Part shown: in pieces, positions 44,701 through 54,400 of the stretch
Numbering within the stretch: position 1 is the first letter of the stretch
How the letters are laid out: the number at the start of each line of letters is the position of its first letter
Assembly (NCBI RefSeq): GCF_009720625.1
Contig: NZ_CP046266.1
Location: 1,063,501-1,127,500 of the forward strand
Length of the DNA stretch: 64,000 nucleotides
Direction: 5' to 3'
From: Metabacillus sediminilitoris
Lineage (GTDB): Bacteria > Bacillota > Bacilli > Bacillales > Bacillaceae
The notes under the pieces: generated by a model
Database searches by the model: none
Told to the model about the DNA's origin: nothing
The model's input: the letters and a program-made list of their open reading frames with translations, nothing else
Made by a program: the position numbers and the translations under genes

Positions 44701-46317
44701 GGTACATTGCAAGGACTTTATGCAGATCCACAAATCGCTGTTTTTGGGGATACATACTATATTTATCCTACTACAGATGGTTTTGATGGTTGGTCTGGCT
44801 CACAATTTAAAGCGTTTTCTTCAAAAGATTTAATTAACTGGAAGGATGAAGGGGTTATTTTAGATCTTGCAACAGATGATGTTACGTGGGCAGATAACCG
44901 TGCTTGGGCACCTACCATTACAGAAAAAGATAGGACGTATTACTACTATTTCTCTGCAGACGCCAACATCGGTGTAGCAACATCTAAATCTCCAACAGGG
45001 CCATTTAAAGATGCTTTAGGCAAACCATTAGTGCCAACTGGAAAATATCCTGGCCAAGCGATTGACCCATATGTATTTAAAGATGATGATGGACAGTATT
45101 ACTTCTATTGGGGTAATGGAAATTTATTTGGCGCGAAGCTAAATGATGATATGGTGTCATTTGCTCAAGATCCAGTTAATATGACACCTGCGAATTTTAG
45201 AGAGGCTCCTGTTGTATTTAAGCGAAACGGTATGTATTACTTAATGTGGTCAGAAGATGATACAGGCAGTGAGAACTATCAGGTTGCATATGCAACAGGT
45301 TCATCTCCAATGGGGCCTTGGACGAAGAAAGGCGTCATTCTTAGTAAAGATTTGAGCCTAGGAATAAAAGGACCTGGTCATCACTCTGTATTAAATATAC
45401 CGAATACCGATGAATATTATATTGTTTATGCCCGACATGCGATTCCTGATGGTAACGGATTTAACCGTGAAGTTGTCATTGACAAGATGGAATTTAATGC
45501 AGATGGTACGATTAAACAAGTAAAACCAACGTTAAAAGGGATAACTGAGCCAGTTTATGTAGAGAAAGGTGATACAGAAAGTCCAGAAGGTCACTTTACA
45601 ATTAATTCCGGCGCAGAGTACACAAATGGCACAAATGTTACCTTATCTCTTGAAGCTACAGATAACAGCAGCGGAGTTCATCAAGTGCGCTATTCAACTG
45701 ACGGAAAAGAATGGACAGATTGGGAGCAGTATACAACATCAAAAGAATTGACGTTACCAGCTGGAGATGGAGAGAAGGCCGTATTTGTTGAATTTAAAGA
45801 TCAAGCTGGAAATGTCAGCGAAATATATCAACAAAAGATCATACTTGATACGACTGCTCCTGAAATCCAATTTACGGGTCATCAGGAATCCTACTCGATC
45901 GATTCGGCTATTAACATTACCTGCGAGATAGTTGATGAGTTGTCAGGAGTAGCTTCTAAAGATTGCCCAAGTGTGGAAGGACCAGCCTATAGCTTTGAAG
46001 TAGGAGTAAATAAGGTCACTGCTTCAGCAATTGATAAAGCTGGTAATAAAGCGAAAGTAGAGATCCAATTTACAGTGACTGTTGATTTTGATAGTTTAAG
46101 TCGATTAACAGAAGCTTTCGTAACAAAACAAGGAATTGCAGATTCATTGACGAAAAAACTACAATTGGCAAAAGCATCAGCAGCCAAGGAAAATAAAGAG
46201 GCATTGAATGGCCAAATAAATGCATATAAAAATCAACTAAATGCTCAAAGCGGGAAATCTATTAACGAACAAGATAGTAATCTATTAGTATCTTTAGCAG
46301 ATCTTCTAAAAAGATAA
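41797..46317 (+). CDS. Secreted double-GH43 enzyme with LamG and FIMAH modules
   Basis: 1506 residues, ATG 41797 after AAGGAGGG. Modules: signal peptide 1-29; LamG-like 35-245; GH43-associated Ig-like 255-345; GH43 first copy 350-660, with base D in GVRDPYI (about 404), DTTI and acid E in DVEGP; LamG-like 670-880; DUF5018-like beta domain 883-965; GH43 second copy 970-1255, with YADPQI, AIDPYVF and FREAPVV; two Ig/OmpL47-like repeats 1262-1430; FIMAH-type helical domain 1430-1506. GH43 enzymes are inverting arabinanases, arabinofuranosidases, xylosidases or exo-galactanases. The two catalytic units belong to different subgroups. No cell-wall sorting signal, so it is probably free or held by FIMAH/LamG binding. 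Confidence 0.88.
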   Translation: MKRKKWLALFMSLVILISLLPVQAIQAEEIDSVENSLIAHYDMSKSNGKLKDVTNNGFDAEYVGFNDGDFIQEQSDSVLNFTGDKSKYVKLPSGIIDDETFTIETTFSTSTSAAHWLYSFGNKTGVWPNVKNYIFLNPKQGNGTVRFGIKNSDKELLFQNATINSGEYNTFTASFKEGEISLYLNGEPVGTLPHTYSVLDILKEGVDPTANFIGFIGKSLYEPDSAFTGKLADFKVYNFALSAEEIKQNATLTDEEIVGIAKANLDIPNADDIRGNITLPASSDKGATITWETDSPDVVSVNKKENENYDYIPAGVVTRQDSDTQVKVTATITSGEISDTKQITLTVKAKPEKKNFTSYLMTHFTGEHDIGEQIYFASSTDGLNWKDLNDSNPVLTSDIGEKGVRDPYILRSAEGDKFYIIATDLRIANGKGWGAAQTAGSKSLIVWESTDLVNWSEPRMVEVAPSKAGDAWAPEAFYDEKTGEYVVFWASTVNNEQGVFEPHNIYYAKTRDFHTFTEPKVFIDRPGDTHIIDTTIIEDNDMYYRYSGDGQITIEKSDQILGTWSKVGTIESSTGLTGHDVEGPLIFKFNDSEEWNLMVDQYATGKGYLPLLTTDLSSGEFTKLTTSGYSLGSNKKRHSSVLPITKEEYETVMAKWNKVVEAPDEEEQEEPILEYNFDETTTDGSIQDGSENDYKGTLNGNATYVTDEEKNSKVLYLDGTANTFAAFPTGFFDGRDTVSISMDVKAETVSGNFFTFTVGKNDQKYMFLRTRDTELRNAITVNSWSSEQEVKTNTPSIKSKWMNIKLVLTPTSMEMYKDGILVAENNDVRVAMKDLGADLSAYLGKSLYSGDQYFKGYFDNVKVYNRALSEAEILEMTFKPTEIANFKVPGQKGQVEIDKKSKTITVYVKEGQGSDITNLTPTITLLPGSTVSPASGEAQDFTNPVTYTVTDKDGNKQEWTVKLGMYPSGTLQGLYADPQIAVFGDTYYIYPTTDGFDGWSGSQFKAFSSKDLINWKDEGVILDLATDDVTWADNRAWAPTITEKDRTYYYYFSADANIGVATSKSPTGPFKDALGKPLVPTGKYPGQAIDPYVFKDDDGQYYFYWGNGNLFGAKLNDDMVSFAQDPVNMTPANFREAPVVFKRNGMYYLMWSEDDTGSENYQVAYATGSSPMGPWTKKGVILSKDLSLGIKGPGHHSVLNIPNTDEYYIVYARHAIPDGNGFNREVVIDKMEFNADGTIKQVKPTLKGITEPVYVEKGDTESPEGHFTINSGAEYTNGTNVTLSLEATDNSSGVHQVRYSTDGKEWTDWEQYTTSKELTLPAGDGEKAVFVEFKDQAGNVSEIYQQKIILDTTAPEIQFTGHQESYSIDSAINITCEIVDELSGVASKDCPSVEGPAYSFEVGVNKVTASAIDKAGNKAKVEIQFTVTVDFDSLSRLTEAFVTKQGIADSLTKKLQLAKASAAKENKEALNGQINAYKNQLNAQSGKSINEQDSNLLVSLADLLKR

Positions 46318-46369
46318 TCCTTAAAATAAGTTAAACAGGTACGCACAACAAATAAGGTGGATTAAATTA

Positions 46370-46404
46370 AAAAAGTTCAGGGTTTTGAATCCTGAACTTT
46401 TTTC
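46370..46404 (+). terminator. Intrinsic terminator
   Basis: AAAAGTTCAGG pairs with CCTGAACTTTTTT across a 8-base loop. Ends the 1506-residue enzyme gene. Confidence 0.85.
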
Positions 46405-46457
46405 TTCTTTTTTCAAATTCAGATGTTTTAGATAAAAATAGTGCAATTTTTAAAAAG

Positions 46458-46570
46458 AAATTTTAGTTTTATAAATTTTAAGATTAATAAGAACTAAACG
46501 AATTTACAATTTTTTCGAAAGTTATTCCATTCACCTCTTGTGTGTAAACGCTTTATAATCAGATTATACA
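46458..46570 (+). promoter_or_regulatory. Promoter block of binding-protein gene 2 with cre box
   Basis: Duplicate of the block at 40213-40286, extending further upstream (TTTTAGTTTTATAAA). TGTAAACGCTTTAT at 46543-46556 overlaps the -10. Confidence 0.65.
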
Positions 46571-46627
46571 AATTCAAAAAATATTTAATCATCTTTTGAA
46601 TCGAGGGAAAAAGGGAGGCTTCATATT

Positions 46628-47644
46628 ATGAAAAATTTATTAAAAGGAAAGACGATTTTATTTCTGATTATGGCACTCATGCTCTTATTATCAGCATGTA
46701 GCTCATCAGGGACAGGGGGGCAAACTGGATCTGGTGCTAGTTCAGGAGATTCCAAGTCTAGTGATAAGTTAGTAATAGGTTTTTCACAAGTTGGTGCAGA
46801 GAGTGAATGGCGAACAGCTAATACGAAGTCAATGCAGGATGCCATTAAAGATGCTGGCCATGAATTGAAATTCTCAGATGCCCAACAAAAACAAGAAAAT
46901 CAAATTAAGGCACTCCGTTCGTTTATTGCACAAAAGGTAGATGCCATTGTCTTCTCACCAGTTGTCGAAACAGGATTTGAAACGGTATTGCAAGAAGCAA
47001 AGGATGCAGGAATTCCAGTCTTTCTCGCTGACCGTGCTGTTGATATTAAAGATGACTCACTGTGGGTAACATTCTTAGGTTCAGACTTTGTGGAAGAAGG
47101 AAGAAAAGCAGCAAATTGGTTAGTAGAGGAAACTGCTGATGCAGAAGGTGATGTTAATATCGTTGAGCTTCAAGGTACAGTAGGTTCAGCACCTGCGATT
47201 GACCGTAAAGAAGGGTTTGAAGAAGTGATTGCAGATCATCCAAATCTTAAAATCACAAAATCTCAAACAGGTGACTTTACTCGTGCAAAAGGAAAAGAAG
47301 TAATGGAAGCGTTCTTAAAAGCAGATGGAGAAAATATTGATGTTCTCTATTCACATAATGATGATATGGCCATTGGTGCTATTCAAGCGATTGAGGAGTA
47401 TGGCTTAAAGCCAGGTGAGGACATTAAAATCATCGGAGTGGATGCGGTAAGAGGTGCGTTTGAAGCAATGGCAGCAGGCAAAATGAACGTGACAGTTGAA
47501 TGTAACCCTATGTTTGGTCCGCAAATGGTCGACTTAATTGAGGCATATTTGGCTGGTGAAGAGATTCCAAAACGTGTAGCTGTTGAAGAAAGTATGTATA
47601 CAATGGATCAAGCTGAGGAGCTATTACCAACTCGTGAATATTAA
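46628..47644 (+). CDS. ytfQ: YtfQ-like sugar-binding lipoprotein 2
   Basis: 338 residues, ATG 46628, lipobox LSAC (C24). It is almost the same protein as that at 40341; only scattered residues differ (for example KAAGHE/KDAGHE, EVIKDH/EVIADH, GQQMVE/GPQMVD). It lies directly before the ABC genes, so it is the importer's regular binding protein. The first copy may have a sensing role next to the MCP-like and YesMN-like genes. Confidence 0.92.
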   Translation: MKNLLKGKTILFLIMALMLLLSACSSSGTGGQTGSGASSGDSKSSDKLVIGFSQVGAESEWRTANTKSMQDAIKDAGHELKFSDAQQKQENQIKALRSFIAQKVDAIVFSPVVETGFETVLQEAKDAGIPVFLADRAVDIKDDSLWVTFLGSDFVEEGRKAANWLVEETADAEGDVNIVELQGTVGSAPAIDRKEGFEEVIADHPNLKITKSQTGDFTRAKGKEVMEAFLKADGENIDVLYSHNDDMAIGAIQAIEEYGLKPGEDIKIIGVDAVRGAFEAMAAGKMNVTVECNPMFGPQMVDLIEAYLAGEEIPKRVAVEESMYTMDQAEELLPTREY

Positions 47645-47670
47645 TCAAGAATAGAAAACCACAAACCTTA

Positions 47671-47718
47671 GCCACTAGATTTAGTAGGATCCCTTACTAT
47701 TTACTTCCTAGTGGCTAT
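47671..47718 (+). terminator. Hairpin between binding protein and ATPase genes
   Basis: TAGCCACTAG pairs with CTAGTGGCTA, without a T run. Such stems often stabilise the upstream binding-protein message and lower downstream expression. Confidence 0.55.
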
Positions 47719-47749
47719 TAATTTAAGAGATTGTTAGGAGGAGGAAAGT

Positions 47750-49270
47750 GTGAAGAAACAGACTCCGGTACTTATAATGGAAGGAATAACAAAGGAGTTC
47801 CCAGGAGTTAAAGCTTTATCAAATGTTCAGCTAAAACTTTACCCTGGCGAGGTTCATGCATTGATGGGAGAGAATGGTGCAGGGAAGTCCACATTAATTA
47901 AAGTTTTGACAGGTGTTTATACGTTTGATGTGGGTTCTGTCACTTTAGAAGGTAAATCCATTCGAGTTACAAATCCACTTGAAGCACAAAACTTAGGCAT
48001 TAGCACAGTATACCAAGAAGTGAATTTATGTACAAATTTATCTGTCGTTGAAAATATCTTTATTGGTCGAGAGGTGATGAAAAGAGGCCGACTCGATTGG
48101 AAAGAAATGACTCGTCAGGCAAAAGAGTTATTAAAAACAAGGTTAAATTTGGACATTGATGTGACGAAGCTGTTGTCATCCTATTCTGTAGCAATCCAGC
48201 AAATGATAGCGATTGCACGTTCCCTTAAAGTATCAGCAAAAGTACTGATTTTGGATGAACCAACATCAAGCCTTGATCAAAATGAGGTTAATCAATTATT
48301 TAATGTGATTCGAAAATTAAAGCAAGAAGGCTTAGCAATTGTTTTTGTCAGTCACTTCCTTGACCAAATCTATGAAATAACAGATCGGCTAACGGTCTTA
48401 CGTAATGGTACATGGATTGGTGAATATAAGACAAATGAAATTGAGAGGCTTGAATTAGTCTCTAAGATGATTGGCAAAGATCTAAACGAGCTTAAAAGAA
48501 CAGAAAGTGGAACGAGTAGGAAGGCATTTGAAAAGAAAAAGCTATTTTTGCAAGGGAAAAACATCTCGAAAAAGGGCAAAATTGCACCTTTTGATATTGA
48601 TATTCATGAAGGTGAAATTGTAGGTCTTGCTGGACTCCTTGGTTCAGGCAGAACTGAATTAGCAAGATTGATGTTTGGTGCAGATAAGGCTGATACGGGT
48701 GAAATCAAGATAAATGGGAGTAAAACGAATCTTGCTTCCCCTAAACAAGCTATCTCCAATGGAATCGCTTTTTGTTCTGAGAATCGAAAAACAGAAGGAA
48801 TTATTGCAGACCTAACCATTCGAGAAAATATGATACTAGCCATGCAAGGTATACAAGGATGGTTTAAGTATATTCCTAAGAAAAGGCAAATTGAAATTGC
48901 AGATGAATATATCAAGCTATTGAACATCAACCCGCCAAATCCTGAGCAATTAATTAAAAATTTAAGTGGTGGAAATCAACAAAAGGTTTTGCTTGCAAGA
49001 TGGTTGATTACAAATCCTAAATTATTAATTCTAGATGAACCTACAAGAGGAATTGATGTTGGAGCTAAGGCGGAAATTCAAAAATTAATGCTTTCATTAA
49101 GTAAAGAAGGTATGTCAATTTTATTTGTTTCTTCTGAAATAGAAGAAGTGTTACGGACTTGCCGTAAAATTGCAGTTCTACGAGATCATAAGAAAGTTTC
49201 CGAAATAGAGAATGACCAGCAAATTACACAAAAAGACATAATGAAGGCAATGGCTGGAGGGATGACGTGA
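47750..49270 (+). CDS. ytfR: YtfR-like sugar ABC transporter ATPase (duplicated)
   Basis: 506 residues, GTG 47750 after GGAGGAGG. Two fused nucleotide-binding domains as in RbsA/MglA/YtfR. The first has Walker A GENGAGKSTLIK and VLILDEPTSSLD. The second has the degenerate GLLGSGRTELARL, then SGGNQQKVLLARWL and LILDEPTRGID. It powers import by the two permeases. Its stop overlaps the permease start (ATGA). Confidence 0.95.
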   Translation: MKKQTPVLIMEGITKEFPGVKALSNVQLKLYPGEVHALMGENGAGKSTLIKVLTGVYTFDVGSVTLEGKSIRVTNPLEAQNLGISTVYQEVNLCTNLSVVENIFIGREVMKRGRLDWKEMTRQAKELLKTRLNLDIDVTKLLSSYSVAIQQMIAIARSLKVSAKVLILDEPTSSLDQNEVNQLFNVIRKLKQEGLAIVFVSHFLDQIYEITDRLTVLRNGTWIGEYKTNEIERLELVSKMIGKDLNELKRTESGTSRKAFEKKKLFLQGKNISKKGKIAPFDIDIHEGEIVGLAGLLGSGRTELARLMFGADKADTGEIKINGSKTNLASPKQAISNGIAFCSENRKTEGIIADLTIRENMILAMQGIQGWFKYIPKKRQIEIADEYIKLLNINPPNPEQLIKNLSGGNQQKVLLARWLITNPKLLILDEPTRGIDVGAKAEIQKLMLSLSKEGMSILFVSSEIEEVLRTCRKIAVLRDHKKVSEIENDQQITQKDIMKAMAGGMT

Positions 49271-50295
49271 TGATGAAATCAAAATTATTTTGGCCAATAG
49301 TCATATTAGTACTCATTCTATTAATCAATCTTTTCTTTGATAAAAATTTCTTTACGATTGAAGTGAAAAATGGCTATTTAACTGGCAGTCTAATAGACAT
49401 TCTTAATAGAGGGGCACCATTGTTATTGGTTTCGATTGGGATGACTCTTGTCATTGCAACAAAAGGAGTTGATCTCGGAGTTGGTTCGGTCATAGCAATG
49501 GCGGGTGCAGTAGGTGCTATGACAGTAAGTAGTGCTAGTGGAGATAGTTTAGTACCACTATTTACTGCAATTGGATTCGTTATTGGGATCTCTATCTTAT
49601 CTGGTTTATGGAATGGTGTACTAGTTTCAAGAATTGGGGTTCAACCAATTGTTGCAACATTAATCCTCATGGTAGCCGGTCGTGGGATAGCACAATTAAT
49701 CACAGATGGTCAGATTATGACAGTATATTATGATCCTTATACGTTCATCGGTGGTGGGCACCTCTTAATGCTGCCTTTTTCTATCTTTATCGTAGCAACT
49801 GTGTTGGTAGTTGCTTCACTCTTAACTAGAAAAACAGCAATGGGCCTATTTATTGAATCTGTCGGTACGAACCCAGAAGCAAGCCGTCTTTCAGGAATAA
49901 ATTCAAAAAATATTTTATTAATGGTTTATGTGTTTTCTGGATTATGTGCAGGGATCGGAGGCTTGCTCTTAAGTTCGAATGTTGCTAGTGCAGATGGAAA
50001 CAATGCTGGGCTATGGTATGAGCTGGATGCTATTCTAGCTGTGGTAATAGGAGGAACATCACTGAATGGTGGCAGATTTTACTTGATGGGAACTGTCATA
50101 GGCGCCCTTATCATTCAAAGTTTAACTACTACGATTTATTCGATTGGAATTGCTCCAGAAATAAATCTTGTTGTAAAAGCACTTGTTGTATTACTTGTTT
50201 GTCTATTGCAATCACCTGAATTCAGAAAGAAAGTATTTGGTGCATTTGAAGTGAAAAAAACAGAAAAGAAAAGGGAGGGAGTATCCGTATCATGA
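49267..50295 (+). CDS. ytfT: YtfT-like sugar ABC permease
   Basis: 342 residues of the BPD_transp_2 class, about 9-10 helices. TLVIATKGVDLGVGSVIAMA and ELDAILAVVIGGTSLNGGRF are the conserved permease motifs of the ribose/galactofuranose group. Overlaps both neighbours by 4 bases, so the operon is tightly coupled. Confidence 0.93.
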   Translation: MMMKSKLFWPIVILVLILLINLFFDKNFFTIEVKNGYLTGSLIDILNRGAPLLLVSIGMTLVIATKGVDLGVGSVIAMAGAVGAMTVSSASGDSLVPLFTAIGFVIGISILSGLWNGVLVSRIGVQPIVATLILMVAGRGIAQLITDGQIMTVYYDPYTFIGGGHLLMLPFSIFIVATVLVVASLLTRKTAMGLFIESVGTNPEASRLSGINSKNILLMVYVFSGLCAGIGGLLLSSNVASADGNNAGLWYELDAILAVVIGGTSLNGGRFYLMGTVIGALIIQSLTTTIYSIGIAPEINLVVKALVVLLVCLLQSPEFRKKVFGAFEVKKTEKKREGVSVS

Positions 50296-51287
50296 CAAAA
50301 AGATTACAGTTAGATTCAAAACATCTCCCTTTAGCAGCAACAATTGGATTGTTTATCATGATGTTTATTTTTGGCTCACTTAGATATACTGGATTTTTTT
50401 CAACACAAGTTTTTTTGAATTTGTTTATTGATAACGCATTCTTGATCGTTGTAGCAGTGGGAATGACATTTGTTATTTTATCAGGGGGGATTGATCTCTC
50501 AGTTGGTTCCATCATTGCATTAACAAGTATGGTAGCCGCTAGTCTCACAATGAATACAGGGCTTTCTCCAGTCCTTGTTATTCCATTAAGTTTACTTGTT
50601 GGTACAGTACTTGGTTTCTGTATGGGCTGCTTTATTCATTACTTCAATTTACAACCATTTATCGTCACACTTGCAGGAATGTTTCTAGCGAGAGGGCTAT
50701 GTTATCTCATTAGTGTTGAATCAATTACGATCAATAATGAATTTTTCAGCTTTATGGCAAGTACCCGAATTCCAGTTGGTGGTGGGAACTTTATTTCTAT
50801 CAGTGTAATCATAGCAATGCTAGTGGTTATTGCGGCTATTTTTGTTGCTCATTTTTCAAAGTTTGGGCGTAATGTTTATGCATTAGGTGGAAGTGAACAA
50901 TCTGCATTATTAATGGGATTACCTGTAGGGAAAACAAAAATTATGATCTATACAGTTAGTGGATTTTGTTCATCTCTTGCTGGATTAATTTTCACTTTCT
51001 ATATGTTATCAGGATATGGACTTCATGCAAACGGTCTAGAGCTTGATACGATAGCCGCTGTTGTAATTGGCGGTACATTGCTTACAGGAGGTGCAGGATA
51101 TGTAGCAGGCAGTGTTGTTGGAGTCCTAATTTTAGGTATTATCCAAACAGTAATCGTCTTTGAAGGAACATTAAGTTCATGGTGGACAAAAATTGCAATT
51201 GGAGCATTATTATTATTGTTTATCGTGTTACAGCGCGTAATAGTAGCTAGAAGTAAAACAAATCAATCATCTATAGCAGCACACTAA
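50292..51287 (+). CDS. yjfF: YjfF-like sugar ABC permease
   Basis: 331 residues, the second permease of the heterodimeric channel: TFVILSGGIDLSVGSIIALT and ELDTIAAVVIGGTLLTGGAG. With ytfQ, ytfR and ytfT it gives the full YtfQRT-YjfF set, known in E. coli for galactofuranose. Its hydrophobic pattern is regular. Confidence 0.93.
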   Translation: MTKRLQLDSKHLPLAATIGLFIMMFIFGSLRYTGFFSTQVFLNLFIDNAFLIVVAVGMTFVILSGGIDLSVGSIIALTSMVAASLTMNTGLSPVLVIPLSLLVGTVLGFCMGCFIHYFNLQPFIVTLAGMFLARGLCYLISVESITINNEFFSFMASTRIPVGGGNFISISVIIAMLVVIAAIFVAHFSKFGRNVYALGGSEQSALLMGLPVGKTKIMIYTVSGFCSSLAGLIFTFYMLSGYGLHANGLELDTIAAVVIGGTLLTGGAGYVAGSVVGVLILGIIQTVIVFEGTLSSWWTKIAIGALLLLFIVLQRVIVARSKTNQSSIAAH

Positions 51288-51297
51288 GCTTTAAAAC

Positions 51298-51450
51298 TAG
51301 CTATGTTAAAACTCATTGTTGATTTTCACGATGTTGATTAGAGCAGAAGGTGAGAGATTTCTGCGGGGAATTCGGGTCAAAGGGAGATTCCACAGGTGTT
51401 CGTGCCGAAGGGGCTCCCGGACCGGAAATCAACAGGCAAGTTTTACAAAG
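51298..51450. repeat. Interspersed GC-rich repeat, copy 2
   Basis: Core TGTTGATT (51332) to AATCAACA (51434), 103 bases, with flanks TATGTTAAAACTCATTG and GTTTTACAAAGC. It is a shorter relative of 30758-30945, sharing CTGCGGGG, CGGGTCAAAGGG, CACAGG and CTCCCGGA. It lies between the importer operon and the largest enzyme gene. Confidence 0.75.
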
Positions 51451-51473
51451 CAAAAAAATTAGGGAGTGAAAAA

Positions 51474-54400
51474 ATGAAGAATAGAAAAAGAATATCGATC
51501 ATTCTATTATCGATCATGCTCTTCCAAACCTTTTCGGGTTTATTTTCAAATGTGTCATTTGCAGAAGAGCAGGATCCCGCAACTCCGGAGTTGATTCTCC
51601 ATTATGATATGAAAACGAGTGTGAAAAATGGTGATCAAATCACGATAAAGGATGTTTCAGGAAATGATATAGCATTTGATGGTGCATTCAAAAATCCAGA
51701 AAATGGCCAATTCATTCATAATGATGAAGTTGGATATGTTTCTTTTAATGGAGGAAGTTCAACATCAAAAAGCGGATATATTGAAATCCCAAAAAGTGAA
51801 GATGGCTCAGATTTATTAACTGGTTTACAAGAAGTAACCGTTTCAGCACTTGTGAATTGGAATAATGACGGAGCAAACCGGTGGATTTTTGGTTTAGGAG
51901 CAGTAACAGATGATGCTGAAAATGGTAATAAATATTTCTTCGTTACACCACGCCATGGTTCAGGAAATGTAGCAGCAACAGGGATTTCCAAAGCAGGGTG
52001 GAGAAATGAAACATTAGTCAAAGCGACATCGTCAATGACAGCTGGAAAATGGGAAGTAGCAACTGTTGTTTTTTCCGAAAAATCAAATACGATGACACTA
52101 TATGTAAATGGAAATAAGGTAGCAACAGGATCAGCAGGCGGTAAAAAGTTATCGGAGATTATTGATCCATCAGCAGGTTTTTCAGGTTTTATCGGAAAAT
52201 CAATCTTTAAAAATGATCCTTTCTTTAAAGGGATGATAGGTGATTTCCGAGTATATAATGGTGCATTATCACAAGAACAAGTTACTGATGTATATACAGA
52301 AACATCTAATAAAATTGATAAAATCAATCAGCTTGTTATAAATGATGCTTCAGAATCTCTTGATATTGCTGACTATTTAGATAGCGGTGATGAAAGCACT
52401 GATAAAATAACGAATAATCTCGCACTTCCTACAAAAGGCAAGCATGGAGTAAATATTACTTGGAGTTCAAGTAACACGGAAGTCGTAGCAACTGATGGAA
52501 AAGTTACTCGTCCTGATAAAACAGAATCGGATGCAGTCGTTGAATTAACAGCAACTTTATCCTATGAAGGACTTACAGCAAAGAAACAATTTAATGTAAC
52601 CGTTTTAAAAGAGTATTCCGATGATCAAATCGTAGAGCTGGATGCGTCGAACATAACAGTTAATAACACAGATAACGTGAAAGGAAATTTAAGCTTACCA
52701 GTATCAGGTAAAGAAGGAAGTTCCATCACTTGGGAATCCTCAAATCCAGAAATTGTTAAAGGGTCTGCAGAGGCAGCTGAAAATGCTAAAGTGCTCGGCT
52801 GGGTAACAAGACCTGAAGCAGATACAAAGGTTACATTAACAGCAAAAATTTCTAAAGGAAACGCTGAAACGAAAAAAGAATTCAATCTTAACGTCATAAA
52901 AGATCCTGGCAAATTGACTTATGATGCATATTTCTTCTCCTATTTCACTGGAGAGTACGAAGGCGGAGAAGAGATTTCTTTCGCTACAGCAGAAGATCCA
53001 TTGAAATGGCGAGCATTAAATAATGGTCAATCCGTTCTTCAATCGAATATGGGTGAAAAAGGGCTTAGAGATCCATTTGTCATCCGTTCTCCTGAAGGAG
53101 ATAAATTTTATATGTTAGCAACTGACTTAAAAATGGGTGAAAGCACGAATTTTGATCAAGCGCAAATCACTGGAAGTCATTCGCTTATGATTTGGGAGTC
53201 AGACGATCTTGTGAATTGGAGCGAACAGCGAATGGTAGAAGTTGCTCCTAAAACGGGTGGGAACACTTGGGCACCTGAAGCTATTTATGACGAAAAAACT
53301 GGTGAATATGTTGTATTCTGGGCATCTTCGATGAAAGATGCAGAAACATATGGTAATTACCCTAATGGAAGACCAGCAGGACAGTATAATGTCATGTATT
53401 ACGCAACAACTAGGGATTTCCATACTTTCTCAGAACCAAAAGTGTTTATTGATGAAGGCTTCCCTACAATCGATACAAGTTTTGTTCAAGATAATAAAAC
53501 ATTTTATCGATTTACAAAATCTGAAGTGAATTACAGAGTATATTACGAGAAAGCAACAGATATCTTCCAAGATAAAGATGGAATCCAGGAAAATGGGTTT
53601 CAATATGATGTAATTTCAGGTACAAAAGATGGAAACAAAGGACTTATCGGTCACCAAGGAAACAATGAAGGGCAAACAATCTTTAAAGATATCCATCATG
53701 ATAAATGGTATATGTTCTTAGATTCTTGGCCATATCATGTTCGTTGGTCTACAGATTTAGAGGATGGATCACAATTTGCCAACAATTTGCTTCCTGAATC
53801 TGAATATGCGCTGCCACCAGGACCAAGGCATGGAACCGTTATTCCAATCACTAGTGAAGAATATAATGCTCTTCAAGAAAAATATGGCATGCCTTCACCA
53901 GAACAATCTGAGGAACCAGTCGTTCATTATACATTTGACGAAGAGGATATTGATGGTACAACTGTAAAAGATGTTTCAAAAAATGGTTTTGATGCAAAAT
54001 TAGTCGGTGGGTCTAAGATTGATTCAAATGACACAGTTGGTCAATCATCAGGTGCAGTAGAATTAGATGGAAGTACCGGATATGTTGAATTACCAAAAAA
54101 TACAATTAAAGACCTTAATCTAGAAAGTATGACAATGTCTACTTGGGTTAAAGTAGAGGGAAATCAAGCAAACCAACGAATTTTTGATTTTTCTTCTAAT
54201 ACTGGAAGAGCAGCAAATCGCAATACGATGTATTTAAGTACACAGGGTGATTCAGGTAACTTGGAATTTGCGATCGTTACACCTTTCACCGAAAAATTTG
54301 CAAATCAACATTCTCTTTTAGGAAGTTCCTATAAATATGCTGTGAGAGCGCCAATGCTTTCTACTGCAAATTGGCATCATGTAGCCATGACAATTGAAGG

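Noticed and set aside
51396..51473. Upstream ATG extension of the giant enzyme
   Set aside because: Falls inside the GC-rich repeat and has no ribosome binding site; the signal peptide begins properly at 51474.
51716..52327. 203-codon minus-strand ORF
   Set aside because: Antisense to a LamG module of the giant enzyme, with no family motif.
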